The notes under the pieces were generated by a model. That model made no database searches. It was given only the letters and a program-made list of their open reading frames with translations, and was not told the origin of the DNA. The position numbers and the translations under genes are program-made. Shown one piece after another: positions 45,239-52,931 of a stretch of 64,000 nt of DNA (position 1 is the first letter of the stretch; every line of letters starts with the position of its first letter). This DNA comes from Acidobacterium sp. (lineage in GTDB: Bacteria; Acidobacteriota; Terriglobia; Terriglobales; Acidobacteriaceae). The stretch spans positions 62,001 through 126,000 of the forward strand of contig PMUI01000070.1 in assembly GCA_003166955.1 (NCBI GenBank), given 5' to 3'.

Positions 45239-47029
45239 TTGGCAGAGATACAAAATCCCAATCAGGGCGGTGGCGGCGGCGGTGGCTTGGGCGGCGATTC
45301 GAAGTCGCTGTTCGGCTTCATGATCGTATTTGTGCTGATGGTTGTTGCATTTCAGGTCTTCGGGCCGAAGAAGACGCAGCAGCCGCAACCTTCGCAACAG
45401 AAGGCGCAGACAACGCAAAGCGCCCCAGCTCTGGCGGCGGCGGCAGGCGAAGGAAGTGCCGCTGCACCTGCAACCCCAGCTGGAAATGTATCCACGGCTG
45501 CTACAAATGCGGTGCAGGCGGCGAGCGAGAGCGAAACGGTGGTCGAGAACGAGGTATACCGGATCACCTTCACGAACCGCGGCGGAGCCGTCAAGTCCTG
45601 GTTGCTGAACAACAAGCAATACAAAGATGACAGCCAGAAGAACCAGCTCGATCTGGTCAACCACGATGCGGCGGCGAAGTATGGACTGCCGTTATCGTTG
45701 TTTGCCTACGATGCGGCTCTGAAAGACAGGCTGAATTCCGCGCTGTACGTGCCGTCGGCAACGGGAACCATCGACGCAACGACACCGGCCACGCTCAGCT
45801 TCGAATATTCCTATGGCGGCCTGACCGTCCACAAGAGCTTCCACTTTGATAACACTTATGTGATCGGCGCGGATGTTTCGGTGACGCAGGGCGGCGCGCC
45901 GGTGACGGCGCTGCTCGCGTGGCCTTCGGGGCTCGGCGACCAGGCGAACCTGCAGGGCTACGCCGCTGCGACGATTGACACTTCGGAAAGTGGCAAGACG
46001 GATCAGATCGCTGCGAAGAAAGTCGTAGGCAGCGATACGCTGCGCGGCGCCTTCGATTACGTGGGCGTCAGCGATTTGTACTTTTCGGCAGTCTTCATGC
46101 CGGAGTCACCGGCCGACACCAGCGTGGTAACGCTGCACGAGACGGTGGGCGTGCCGCGGAACCGCGAACACCCGGATCAGAATGTCGATCAGGCTCCGTT
46201 GTTGGGCGCAGCGGTCGGCTCGATTGGTGACGGCGTGCACACCCGGTTGTTCGCGGGGCCCAAGGTGCTGGGGCTGCTGCAGACGATCCACTCGGCGAAC
46301 GGCGAGAACCTGGAGCATGTGGTGAGCTTCGGGTGGTGGAGCTGGATTGCGAAACCCATGCTGCTGGTGCTGCGCTTCTTTGTGAACCACGGCATACCCA
46401 ACTGGGGCTGGGCCATCCTGGTACTAACGCTGATTCTGAATCTGGCGATGCTGCCGACGCGCGTCATGATGATGAAGTCGTCGCTCAAGATGCAGCGCAT
46501 CCAGCCGCAGATCGAGGCCATCAAGGCGAAATACGCGAAGTACAAGACGACCGACCCGCGGCGGCAGGACATGAACAAAGAGATGTTCGACGTGCAGCGG
46601 GAGCATGGTGTGAACATGTTTGGCGGGTGCCTGCCGATGCTGCTGCAGTATCCGCTGCTGATTGGTTTTTACTCCATGTTGCGGTATGCGATCGAGCTGC
46701 GGCAGGCGCACTGGCTGTGGCTGCCGGATTTGTCGGCGCCCGATGCTTTGCACGTTTTGCCGATTTTTGTGATCGTTTCGATGTTTCTTTCGCAGTTTTT
46801 TACACCTTCACCCGGCATGGACCAGAGTCAGCAGCGCATGATGGCGTTCATGATGCCGGTGATCTTCGGATACATGATGTGGAACATCGGCTCCGGGGTG
46901 GCGTTGTACTGGGCGGGCAGCAACCTGCTTGGCGTCGCCACGCAGCTGGTGATGAACCGTACCAGCATGGGGCAGGAGATGCACGCGATCGCCGCCAGGC
47001 GGGCAGCCAGGCGCGGGCCGAAACGCTGA
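45239..47029 (+). CDS. yidC: Membrane protein insertase YidC
   Basis: The 596-residue protein has an N-terminal membrane helix (SLFGFMIVFVLMVVAFQVF, about 23-41). A large periplasmic beta domain (~100-350) includes NEVYRITFTNRGGAVKSWLL. The conserved C-terminal insertase domain (~385-580) shows NWGWAILVLTLILNLAMLP, GCLPMLLQYPLLIGFYSMLRYA and a last pair of helices near WNIGSGVALYWAGSNLLGV. It inserts membrane proteins alone or with Sec. The start is a TTG, giving LAEIQNPNQ, which fits relatives that begin M-x-EIxNPN. The longer upstream reading overlaps yidD and was rejected. Confidence 0.95.
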   Translation: MAEIQNPNQGGGGGGGLGGDSKSLFGFMIVFVLMVVAFQVFGPKKTQQPQPSQQKAQTTQSAPALAAAAGEGSAAAPATPAGNVSTAATNAVQAASESETVVENEVYRITFTNRGGAVKSWLLNNKQYKDDSQKNQLDLVNHDAAAKYGLPLSLFAYDAALKDRLNSALYVPSATGTIDATTPATLSFEYSYGGLTVHKSFHFDNTYVIGADVSVTQGGAPVTALLAWPSGLGDQANLQGYAAATIDTSESGKTDQIAAKKVVGSDTLRGAFDYVGVSDLYFSAVFMPESPADTSVVTLHETVGVPRNREHPDQNVDQAPLLGAAVGSIGDGVHTRLFAGPKVLGLLQTIHSANGENLEHVVSFGWWSWIAKPMLLVLRFFVNHGIPNWGWAILVLTLILNLAMLPTRVMMMKSSLKMQRIQPQIEAIKAKYAKYKTTDPRRQDMNKEMFDVQREHGVNMFGGCLPMLLQYPLLIGFYSMLRYAIELRQAHWLWLPDLSAPDALHVLPIFVIVSMFLSQFFTPSPGMDQSQQRMMAFMMPVIFGYMMWNIGSGVALYWAGSNLLGVATQLVMNRTSMGQEMHAIAARRAARRGPKR

Positions 47030-47123
47030 TCGCGCCGGGCTCATTTTTTCCAGGTAAGGAATTAGTGGTTCAGAACTTCGCCAACGTGATCTAATAACTC
47101 CGGACTGGCGGCTAATAGATTCG

Positions 47124-47675
47124 ATGCCGATCGACGATTACTCCTCCGCAGCGCAAAAGATCGCAGACTTCCTGAAAACGCTCATCCACTTGGGCGGACT
47201 CCGGTTGAAGTTCCGGATCACCGCGGGCCCTGGAGCCGCGGATCCCGCGGGCCTTGAAGCAAGAGAAATCTATGTGGAGTTAGCGGGGCCCGATGCGGGG
47301 TTGCTGACACAGCGCGGCGGCGAACTGCTGCGGGCGCTCGAGCATGTGGCGGCCAAGGTGCTGCGGCTCGAAAACGAAGAGCACGACAAAATTTCGTTCG
47401 ACGCGGAGAACTTCAAAGCGCTGCGCGCGCGCGAGCTGAAGCTGACGGCGGAGACGGCGGCGGAGCGAGTGCGGAGCACCGGGCAGCCATACAGCTTTGC
47501 ACCGATGAGCTCGCGCGAGAGAAGAATGCTGCACCTGGCGTTCCGCGCCTATCCTGATCTGGAAACGGCGTCTTCGGGGGAAGGCATGCGGCGCTTTGTC
47601 GTGGCCTATCCGAAGGGGTATGAGCATCGGGATGCAGGGCCGAGGCAGGACCGCTTCTCCGGACGGCGCCGTTAA
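47124..47675 (+). CDS. jag: KH-R3H RNA-binding protein (Jag/KhpB-like)
   Basis: The 183-residue protein lies in the usual yidC-jag-mnmE order. A type II KH-like domain covers about 10-95 (LLTQRGGELLRALEHVAAKVL). The R3H domain near 95-165 has SSRERRMLHLAFRAYPDLETASSG with the Arg-x3-His signature. The N-terminal Jag domain of longer homologues is absent. It binds RNA and in other bacteria influences cell-wall growth. Its tail (HRDAGPRQDRFSGRRR) is basic. mnmE follows 43 bp downstream. Confidence 0.92.
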   Translation: MPIDDYSSAAQKIADFLKTLIHLGGLRLKFRITAGPGAADPAGLEAREIYVELAGPDAGLLTQRGGELLRALEHVAAKVLRLENEEHDKISFDAENFKALRARELKLTAETAAERVRSTGQPYSFAPMSSRERRMLHLAFRAYPDLETASSGEGMRRFVVAYPKGYEHRDAGPRQDRFSGRRR

Positions 47676-47718
47676 GCCAGCCGAGACGCAAGCGGCGCGC
47701 AGCCAGGGAGCAGCCGGC

Positions 47719-49107
47719 ATGCAGCCTCATCCACAAACAAAGGAACGGGAAGCCATCGCGCAGGAGACGATTGTCGCCATCTCGACGCCGCCTGGACGGG
47801 GCGGGATCGGGATCGTGCGTCTTTCCGGGCCGCACGCGCTGGAGATCGCGCAGGGCCTGATCCGGATGAGCGGCACGCTCGAGCCCGCGCGGGCGCGACT
47901 GGCCCAAGTTGTGGATCCGGACTCCGGTCAGAAAATTGATGAGGCGGTTGCTACATATTTTGCAAAGCCTCATTCGTACACGGGCGAGGACCTGGTGGAG
48001 ATCGCGGCGCATGGGTCGCCGGTGATTCTGGAACTACTGGTGCGGCTGGCGCTGCGCGGCGGAGCTCGTTTGGCGCGACCGGGCGAGTTCACGGAACGGG
48101 CGTTTCTGTCGGGTCGGCTGGACCTGACCCAGGCGGAGGCGGTGCGGGATTTGATTGAGGCGCAGACGCTGTATCAGGCGCGTATTGCTGCCGAGCAGAT
48201 GGGGGGCGCGCTCTCACGCCGCGTGCAGCCGCCGAAACAGAAGCTGGTGGAGCTGATCGCGCTGCTGGAGGCGGGTATCGATTTTGCCGAGGACGACGTG
48301 GAGGTGACTCCGGATGAGGAAATTGTCACTCGCATCGATACAATTGCGGTCGAGCTTGCAGTGCTGGCGCGGTCCTTCGAACACGGGCGCATGGTACATG
48401 CGGGGCTGCGGCTGGCGATTGTCGGGCGGCCGAACGTCGGCAAGTCGTCGCTGTTCAACCGGCTGCTGGAGCGGGACCGCGCAATTGTGACGGCCAGCCC
48501 CGGAACGACGCGCGATCTGGTGACGGACCGCCTTTCGGTGGGCGGCATCCCTGTGGAGTTGGTGGACACGGCGGGTTTGCGCGAGGCGAAGACGGAGGCC
48601 GAAGCCATCGGCATTCGCAAATCGCGGGAGGCGCTGGCAGAAGCGGATGTGGTGATGGTGGTGCTCGATGCCTCGGTCCCGTTGCGGGAGGACGAGCGTC
48701 AGCTGATCGCATCCCTTGAAGGTCGGCGGGCGCTGGTAGTCCGGAACAAAGCGGACCTCGACCCCGGCGCGGATCTTCCGCCGGAGTTGCCGCTGCCGTG
48801 CGTGATGACTTCTGCGCTAAGCGGCGAAGGCGTGCGGGTTTTGCGCGATGCGCTGGCGGAGTTGGTGCGCAATCCAGCGGGAGAGAGCGAGTCGGGCATT
48901 CTGACGAACCTGCGTCACTTTGAAGCGGTGAGCGGGGCGATCGCAGCATTGGATACAGCGAAACAGGCTCTGCCGGAGAGGATTCCGCATGAGATGCTGC
49001 TGCTGGATCTGTACGCCGCGCTGCGCCAACTCGACAGCCTCACGGGCGAGACGACGGCAGAGGATATTCTGAACCGGATATTCTCGACGTTCTGCATCGG
49101 GAAATAA
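47719..49107 (+). CDS. mnmE: tRNA uridine-5-carboxymethylaminomethyl GTPase MnmE
   Basis: The 462-residue protein, with MnmG, modifies wobble uridine in tRNAs. The N-terminal formyl-THF domain begins ETIVAISTPPGRGGIGIVRLSG. Helical regions flank an inserted G domain with GRPNVGKSSLFN (near 237), the switch TTRDLV, DTAG and NKAD. The C terminus ends FCIGK with the conserved Cys. An ATG with GGGAG eight bases upstream was chosen; earlier in-frame starts lie inside jag. The last codons form the left repeat of a putative integrated island, so the very 3' end may have been supplied by the incoming element. Confidence 0.96.
   Translation: MQPHPQTKEREAIAQETIVAISTPPGRGGIGIVRLSGPHALEIAQGLIRMSGTLEPARARLAQVVDPDSGQKIDEAVATYFAKPHSYTGEDLVEIAAHGSPVILELLVRLALRGGARLARPGEFTERAFLSGRLDLTQAEAVRDLIEAQTLYQARIAAEQMGGALSRRVQPPKQKLVELIALLEAGIDFAEDDVEVTPDEEIVTRIDTIAVELAVLARSFEHGRMVHAGLRLAIVGRPNVGKSSLFNRLLERDRAIVTASPGTTRDLVTDRLSVGGIPVELVDTAGLREAKTEAEAIGIRKSREALAEADVVMVVLDASVPLREDERQLIASLEGRRALVVRNKADLDPGADLPPELPLPCVMTSALSGEGVRVLRDALAELVRNPAGESESGILTNLRHFEAVSGAIAALDTAKQALPERIPHEMLLLDLYAALRQLDSLTGETTAEDILNRIFSTFCIGK
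49080..49107 (+). repeat. attL-like repeat in the mnmE 3' end
   Basis: This segment encodes FSTFCIGK-stop of mnmE and contains TTCTGCATCGG (49091-49101... starting TTCTGC at 49090-49095). It is repeated at 56449-56473. Confidence 0.75.
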
Positions 49108-49119
49108 CTACCGGTTCTG

Positions 49120-49310
49120 CCGCGTCCGAAGACTGCGAACCCCGGAAAAGTACATTTATCCCTCTCTCGGCGACCCTCAGCTGAAGGACATCACCGCACT
49201 GGATATCCAGTCAGTTGTACATCCTGATCCAGGACGGCCATCCAGCTCAGGCGATGAAGGCTTGGAACACTGCCAGGAGGATGTACGGCTATGCAATCGA
49301 GCTGCATCTG
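49120..49310 (+). pseudogene. Tyrosine-recombinase (integrase) remnant
   Basis: In one frame the sequence reads RLRTPEKYIYPSLGDPQLKD then ITALDIQSVV, the pattern of the core-binding domain of phage-type integrases. After a +1 shift it continues ILIQDGHPAQAMKAWNTARR and MYGYAIEL, with a further frame change AERNWV resembling YAIExGLxxxNPV. No catalytic domain with R-H-x-x-R-Y is found. The position directly after mnmE is where the integrase of mnmE-inserted islands usually lies. Confidence 0.6.
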
Positions 49311-49555
49311 TCGCCGAGCGGAATTGGGTGTCATTCCCTGCGGAATCTTCCGCCGTCCGTCCCTGGCCCCTGGTGCTGGTCCTCGATGAGCGCATCGGCG
49401 ATAACGCACCTATTGATGCAGCGCAGCGCGCCCAATCCGCGTGTGCCGAGGAGAGGACCGATCGGCGATCGCGCGTCGCGACGCTACATGTGATCTCAAT
49501 CACTGCCGAATCCGATGCCGGAAGCCCATGCTGAAGCTGACACCGGGGTTAAACT
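49311..49555. other. Non-coding remnant between integrase scrap and efflux operon
   Basis: No gene or motif is recognised. It presumably holds decayed island sequence and the promoter of the efflux operon. Confidence 0.4.
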
Positions 49556-49912
49556 GTGGATGTGGGCAGAAAAGGCGCGCTCGTATTGCTGGCGGTCGTG
49601 GTTCTTTGGACTGCGATGCCGGCGCTCGCGTGTCTGACGCCCGCCACGCAGCACTCCTGCTGTCACGGAATGATGCAGGAATGCGCCTCGTCGCCGGCCA
49701 TGAGCGGCCATGCCTGCTGTCGTGTTCAGCCTCCCGCACCGGCGGTGCCTTCAGGTATCGCCAGTACAGCCGATCACGCGATCCAATGCGCGCAGCTTCC
49801 GGTTCACGTGGCAACAGTGGCTCCGCCCTCTTCGGGCTCCGTAAGCCGCGCTGTCACCGGCGCGCCTCCTCCGGAATCTTTACCGAGCCATAACTCCGTC
49901 CTCCGCATCTAG
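49556..49912 (+). CDS. Secreted Cys/His/Met-rich small protein of efflux operon
   Basis: The 118-residue protein starts at GTG (49556; a second GTG at 49562 is possible). It has a signal peptide (LVLLAVVVLWTAMPALA). Next comes a cluster of metal-ligand residues, ACLTPATQHSCCHGMMQECA then MSGHACCRV, followed by a Pro/Ser-rich tail. The clustering suggests a periplasmic copper- or silver-binding protein that serves the CusCBA-like pump downstream (inference from composition and position). No named family was recognised. Confidence 0.7.
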   Translation: MDVGRKGALVLLAVVVLWTAMPALACLTPATQHSCCHGMMQECASSPAMSGHACCRVQPPAPAVPSGIASTADHAIQCAQLPVHVATVAPPSSGSVSRAVTGAPPPESLPSHNSVLRI

Positions 49913-50001
49913 CTCTTCTTTCCTCGCTCACTCACGCGTCGGTGTGTCTGCTTTGCGGATGCATGATCGCGCCCTGAACTACCCATTCACGCGAGGGAAC
50001 G

Positions 50002-51372
50002 ATGAAAGCTCTCACTGTTGTGCTTTGCGTTTTTGCGCTCGGTTGGCCTGTGAGCAACGTCAGCGCGCAAAAGCCGGATCAGGCCGCTGGTCTGCCGGAT
50101 CTCGATGCGCCGATCGGGGATCGGCGTGCACCGGAGAATGCGGGACCGGCACTCACTCTCGACGAAGTCGAACGGATGGCGCTCGCCCGGAATCCGGAAA
50201 TCGCGGTCGCGGTGCGCCGCGTGGTCATGGCCGAGGCGAGCGTGCCCGCAGCCGGAGCGCTGGACGATCCGGAGTTCATGTATCGAGGCTGGGGCGTACC
50301 GCTGAGCCAGCCCTGGAACTACAACGCCGCGCAGAACATGTTCATGTTCACGCAGTCGCTGCCCGGTCCCGGAAAACGAAGCCTGCGCACCAGCGTCGCG
50401 AATTCCGATGTGACGGAAGCGAAGGACGAGCTGGCGGCAACCAGACTGCGTGTTCGTGTCGAGGTCCGCAAGGCGTTCTACAACCTGCTGGGTGCCCAGG
50501 ATGAGCTTCACGTCCACGACGAGCACGTGGCGATCGCGCGCCAGGCGATCGAAGCGGCGCGCATTCGTTACACCGTGGGCAAGGTGCCACAGCAGGACCT
50601 TCTAAAGGCGCAGCTCGAGTTGACGCGTCTGGCCGAGCACATGATCCGTTTCGACCGCGATGTGGAAGTAGCCCGCGCTCAGCTCAATACACTCGTCGGC
50701 CGCGATCCCGCCACTCCTCTTCAAGTGCACGGCGACTACGGCGTCGTTGCGCCGTTGCCTTCTGCGGCGAGCCTGGAGCAGTTGGCCCTGCAATCGCGGC
50801 CCGACCTGCTCGAAGCCGAAGCGGCGGTAGAGAAGAGCCGTCGCCAGCAGAGTCTCGCGAGGAAGGCGTACGTGCCCGACTTCACCGCATCGGCCGGTTA
50901 CATGCTCATGCCGTCGGGTACCTCGCCGCGCAATGACTACATGGTGGAGGGCTCCATGACGCTGCCCTGGCTGAACCATCGCAAGCACGATGCGGACATT
51001 GCCGAGGCCGATTCTGCGGTGACCGAGCAGGAGGCCGAACTTGCCGCGATGCGCACAGCGGCATTCGGCCAGATTCAGGAGTCACTGGCCGAAGCGCAGG
51101 CCGCGCAGAAGTTCGCGGCGCTTTATCAGAACTCGTTGCGGCCGCAGGCCGAAGCGACGCTGCACGCAGCCGTCATCGCCTACGAAAACAACGAGACGGA
51201 TTTCCTCAATCTGCTCGACAGCCAAATGGCGGTCGTCGACATCCAGCTGGCCGGCATTCAGGCCATGGCCGACTTCAGCACGCGCATGGCGGACCTGGAA
51301 CTCGCCGCTGGCACACCGATCGACCCAACGCAACCAGCGTCAGCAACATCCGCGCAGGAGGGACAGCAATGA
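50002..51372 (+). CDS. TolC-family outer membrane efflux protein (CusC-like)
   Basis: The 456-residue protein has a signal peptide (MKALTVVLCVFALGWPVSNVSA) and two outer-membrane-factor repeats. The first includes LTLDEVERMALARNPEI and long helices through VRKAFYNLLGAQDELHVHDEH. The second begins LEQLALQSRPDLLEAEAAVEKSRRQQSLARKAYVPDF. It would form the trimeric outer-membrane exit duct of the efflux system. It overlaps the adaptor gene by 4 bp (ATGA). Base use is C-rich at third positions, like the rest of this operon. Confidence 0.92.
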   Translation: MKALTVVLCVFALGWPVSNVSAQKPDQAAGLPDLDAPIGDRRAPENAGPALTLDEVERMALARNPEIAVAVRRVVMAEASVPAAGALDDPEFMYRGWGVPLSQPWNYNAAQNMFMFTQSLPGPGKRSLRTSVANSDVTEAKDELAATRLRVRVEVRKAFYNLLGAQDELHVHDEHVAIARQAIEAARIRYTVGKVPQQDLLKAQLELTRLAEHMIRFDRDVEVARAQLNTLVGRDPATPLQVHGDYGVVAPLPSAASLEQLALQSRPDLLEAEAAVEKSRRQQSLARKAYVPDFTASAGYMLMPSGTSPRNDYMVEGSMTLPWLNHRKHDADIAEADSAVTEQEAELAAMRTAAFGQIQESLAEAQAAQKFAALYQNSLRPQAEATLHAAVIAYENNETDFLNLLDSQMAVVDIQLAGIQAMADFSTRMADLELAAGTPIDPTQPASATSAQEGQQ

Positions 51373-52931
51373 ACGAGGTTACGTATCGCAAGCCATTTTT
51401 CGCAGCTCTCGGCGTCTGCGTTGTTCTCTCCGGCGCACTCGCGTTCGCGATCCTCCATCGCAATCGCCCCGCGCTCGCACCGATGCAGGACGATTCCGAC
51501 CCCGTGGTCGCGCAGGGGCCAGCAGCCGCATCACCGGCCGATCCGCCACAGGGCAGCGATCCGGCGCTCGCGCCTCTCCAGCTCTCGCCGCAGCGCCTGC
51601 AGCAGATTGGCGTGACCACCGCCGTCGCGCAGCTCAAAGACGTGAGCGACGAGTTGCAGGTTCCGGGCAACGTCGACATCGACGAGCAGCACATCTCCTA
51701 TGTGCAAACTCGTTTTCCCGGATGGATCCAAAACGTCTTTGCCAATGCCACCTGGCAATACGTCCACAAGGGGCAACGGCTCTTCACGATCTACAGCCCT
51801 GACCTCGTCAGCACCGAACAGGAGTATCTGCTCGCGAAGCAGAATCAGAAGTCCTTGGCGCCCGACATGCATGGCATGGCTGCGCAGGAAGGAGGCTGGC
51901 TGTTGCAGGCTGCAACGGAGCGCCTGCGTCAGTTCGATGTCCCGACGGCGGAGATTACGGCTCTTGAACAGAGCGGCAAGGTGCAGCGTGAGACCGCCGT
52001 CGAGTCGCCGGCCTCGGGTTACATCACCGAACGCAATGCATTGCCCAATGCATACGTGCAGCCGGATACGAAGCTCTACACCATCGCCGATCTTTCGACG
52101 GTGTGGGTCTACGCCAACGTCTTTCAAACCGACGTGGGGCGGCTGCGGCCTGGCGATCCAGCCCAGGTGAGCGTCGATGCGTACCCCGGTCGTGTCTTTC
52201 ACGGCCGCATCGACCAGATTCTTCCAGAGGTCGATCCAACAACGCGCACCGTGCGCGTTCGCCTCGTCTTCGGCAATCCGGGAGTCGTGCTCAAGCCCGG
52301 CATGTACGTCAGCGTGAACATCGCGGTCGCTCTCGGACGGCAGCTGGTGATTCCCTCCTCGGGCGTGCTCCAGGCAGGCACACGCGAAATCGCCTTCATC
52401 GATCACGGCCAGGGCAATCTTGAACCGCGCGAGATCCAGACAGGCCCGCGTCTCGACGATTCTGTCGTGGTCCTGAAAGGTCTGCAGGTGGGCGACCGCA
52501 TCGTCAGCTCGGCCAACTTCCTGGTGGATTCCGAAGCGCAACTCCAGTCAGCAATGGGCTCGTTTTCTCCGCCACCGGCGCCAGTCGGAACCGCATCAAG
52601 CACAGCCCAGTCGATGCAGATCGATCTAACGACCGATCCATCGCCCGCGCGCAAAGGAACTAACACCGTGCGGGCAAGAATCACCGGCGCCGACGGCAAA
52701 CCCGTAGCGGGCGCTCAGGTGACCGCGACCTTCTTCATGCCCGCGATGCCAGGCATGGGTATGCCCTCGATGCGCGCGGTCGCCACGCTCGCGGATAAGA
52801 GCCAGGGCCTGTACGAAGGACCGCTGCAACTGGGCACAGGTGGCACCTGGCAGGTCACCGTCGTCGTGATCCGCAACGGCCAGACCGCTGCTACAAGACA
52901 ACTCAGCGTCACCGCCGCGGGAGGCATGTGA
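51369..52931 (+). CDS. Efflux RND periplasmic adaptor (CusB-like) with extra C-terminal domain
   Basis: The 520-residue protein has an N-terminal membrane anchor (FFAALGVCVVLSGALAFAIL). A membrane-fusion-protein core (~75-400) shows VPGNVDIDEQHISYVQTRFPGWIQNVF, hairpin helices, a lipoyl-like segment TAVESPASGYI, and a barrel region (YTIADLSTVWVYANVFQTD). Beyond the core, residues ~415-515 form an extra beta domain (DPSPARKGTNTVRARITGADGKPVAGAQVTA, then MPAMPGMGMPSM, Met-rich) that resembles FixH/YtkA-like domains. The Met-rich strip could bind Cu(I) or Ag(I) (inference). It overlaps both neighbouring genes by a few bases. Confidence 0.92.
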   Translation: MNEVTYRKPFFAALGVCVVLSGALAFAILHRNRPALAPMQDDSDPVVAQGPAAASPADPPQGSDPALAPLQLSPQRLQQIGVTTAVAQLKDVSDELQVPGNVDIDEQHISYVQTRFPGWIQNVFANATWQYVHKGQRLFTIYSPDLVSTEQEYLLAKQNQKSLAPDMHGMAAQEGGWLLQAATERLRQFDVPTAEITALEQSGKVQRETAVESPASGYITERNALPNAYVQPDTKLYTIADLSTVWVYANVFQTDVGRLRPGDPAQVSVDAYPGRVFHGRIDQILPEVDPTTRTVRVRLVFGNPGVVLKPGMYVSVNIAVALGRQLVIPSSGVLQAGTREIAFIDHGQGNLEPREIQTGPRLDDSVVVLKGLQVGDRIVSSANFLVDSEAQLQSAMGSFSPPPAPVGTASSTAQSMQIDLTTDPSPARKGTNTVRARITGADGKPVAGAQVTATFFMPAMPGMGMPSMRAVATLADKSQGLYEGPLQLGTGGTWQVTVVVIRNGQTAATRQLSVTAAGGM

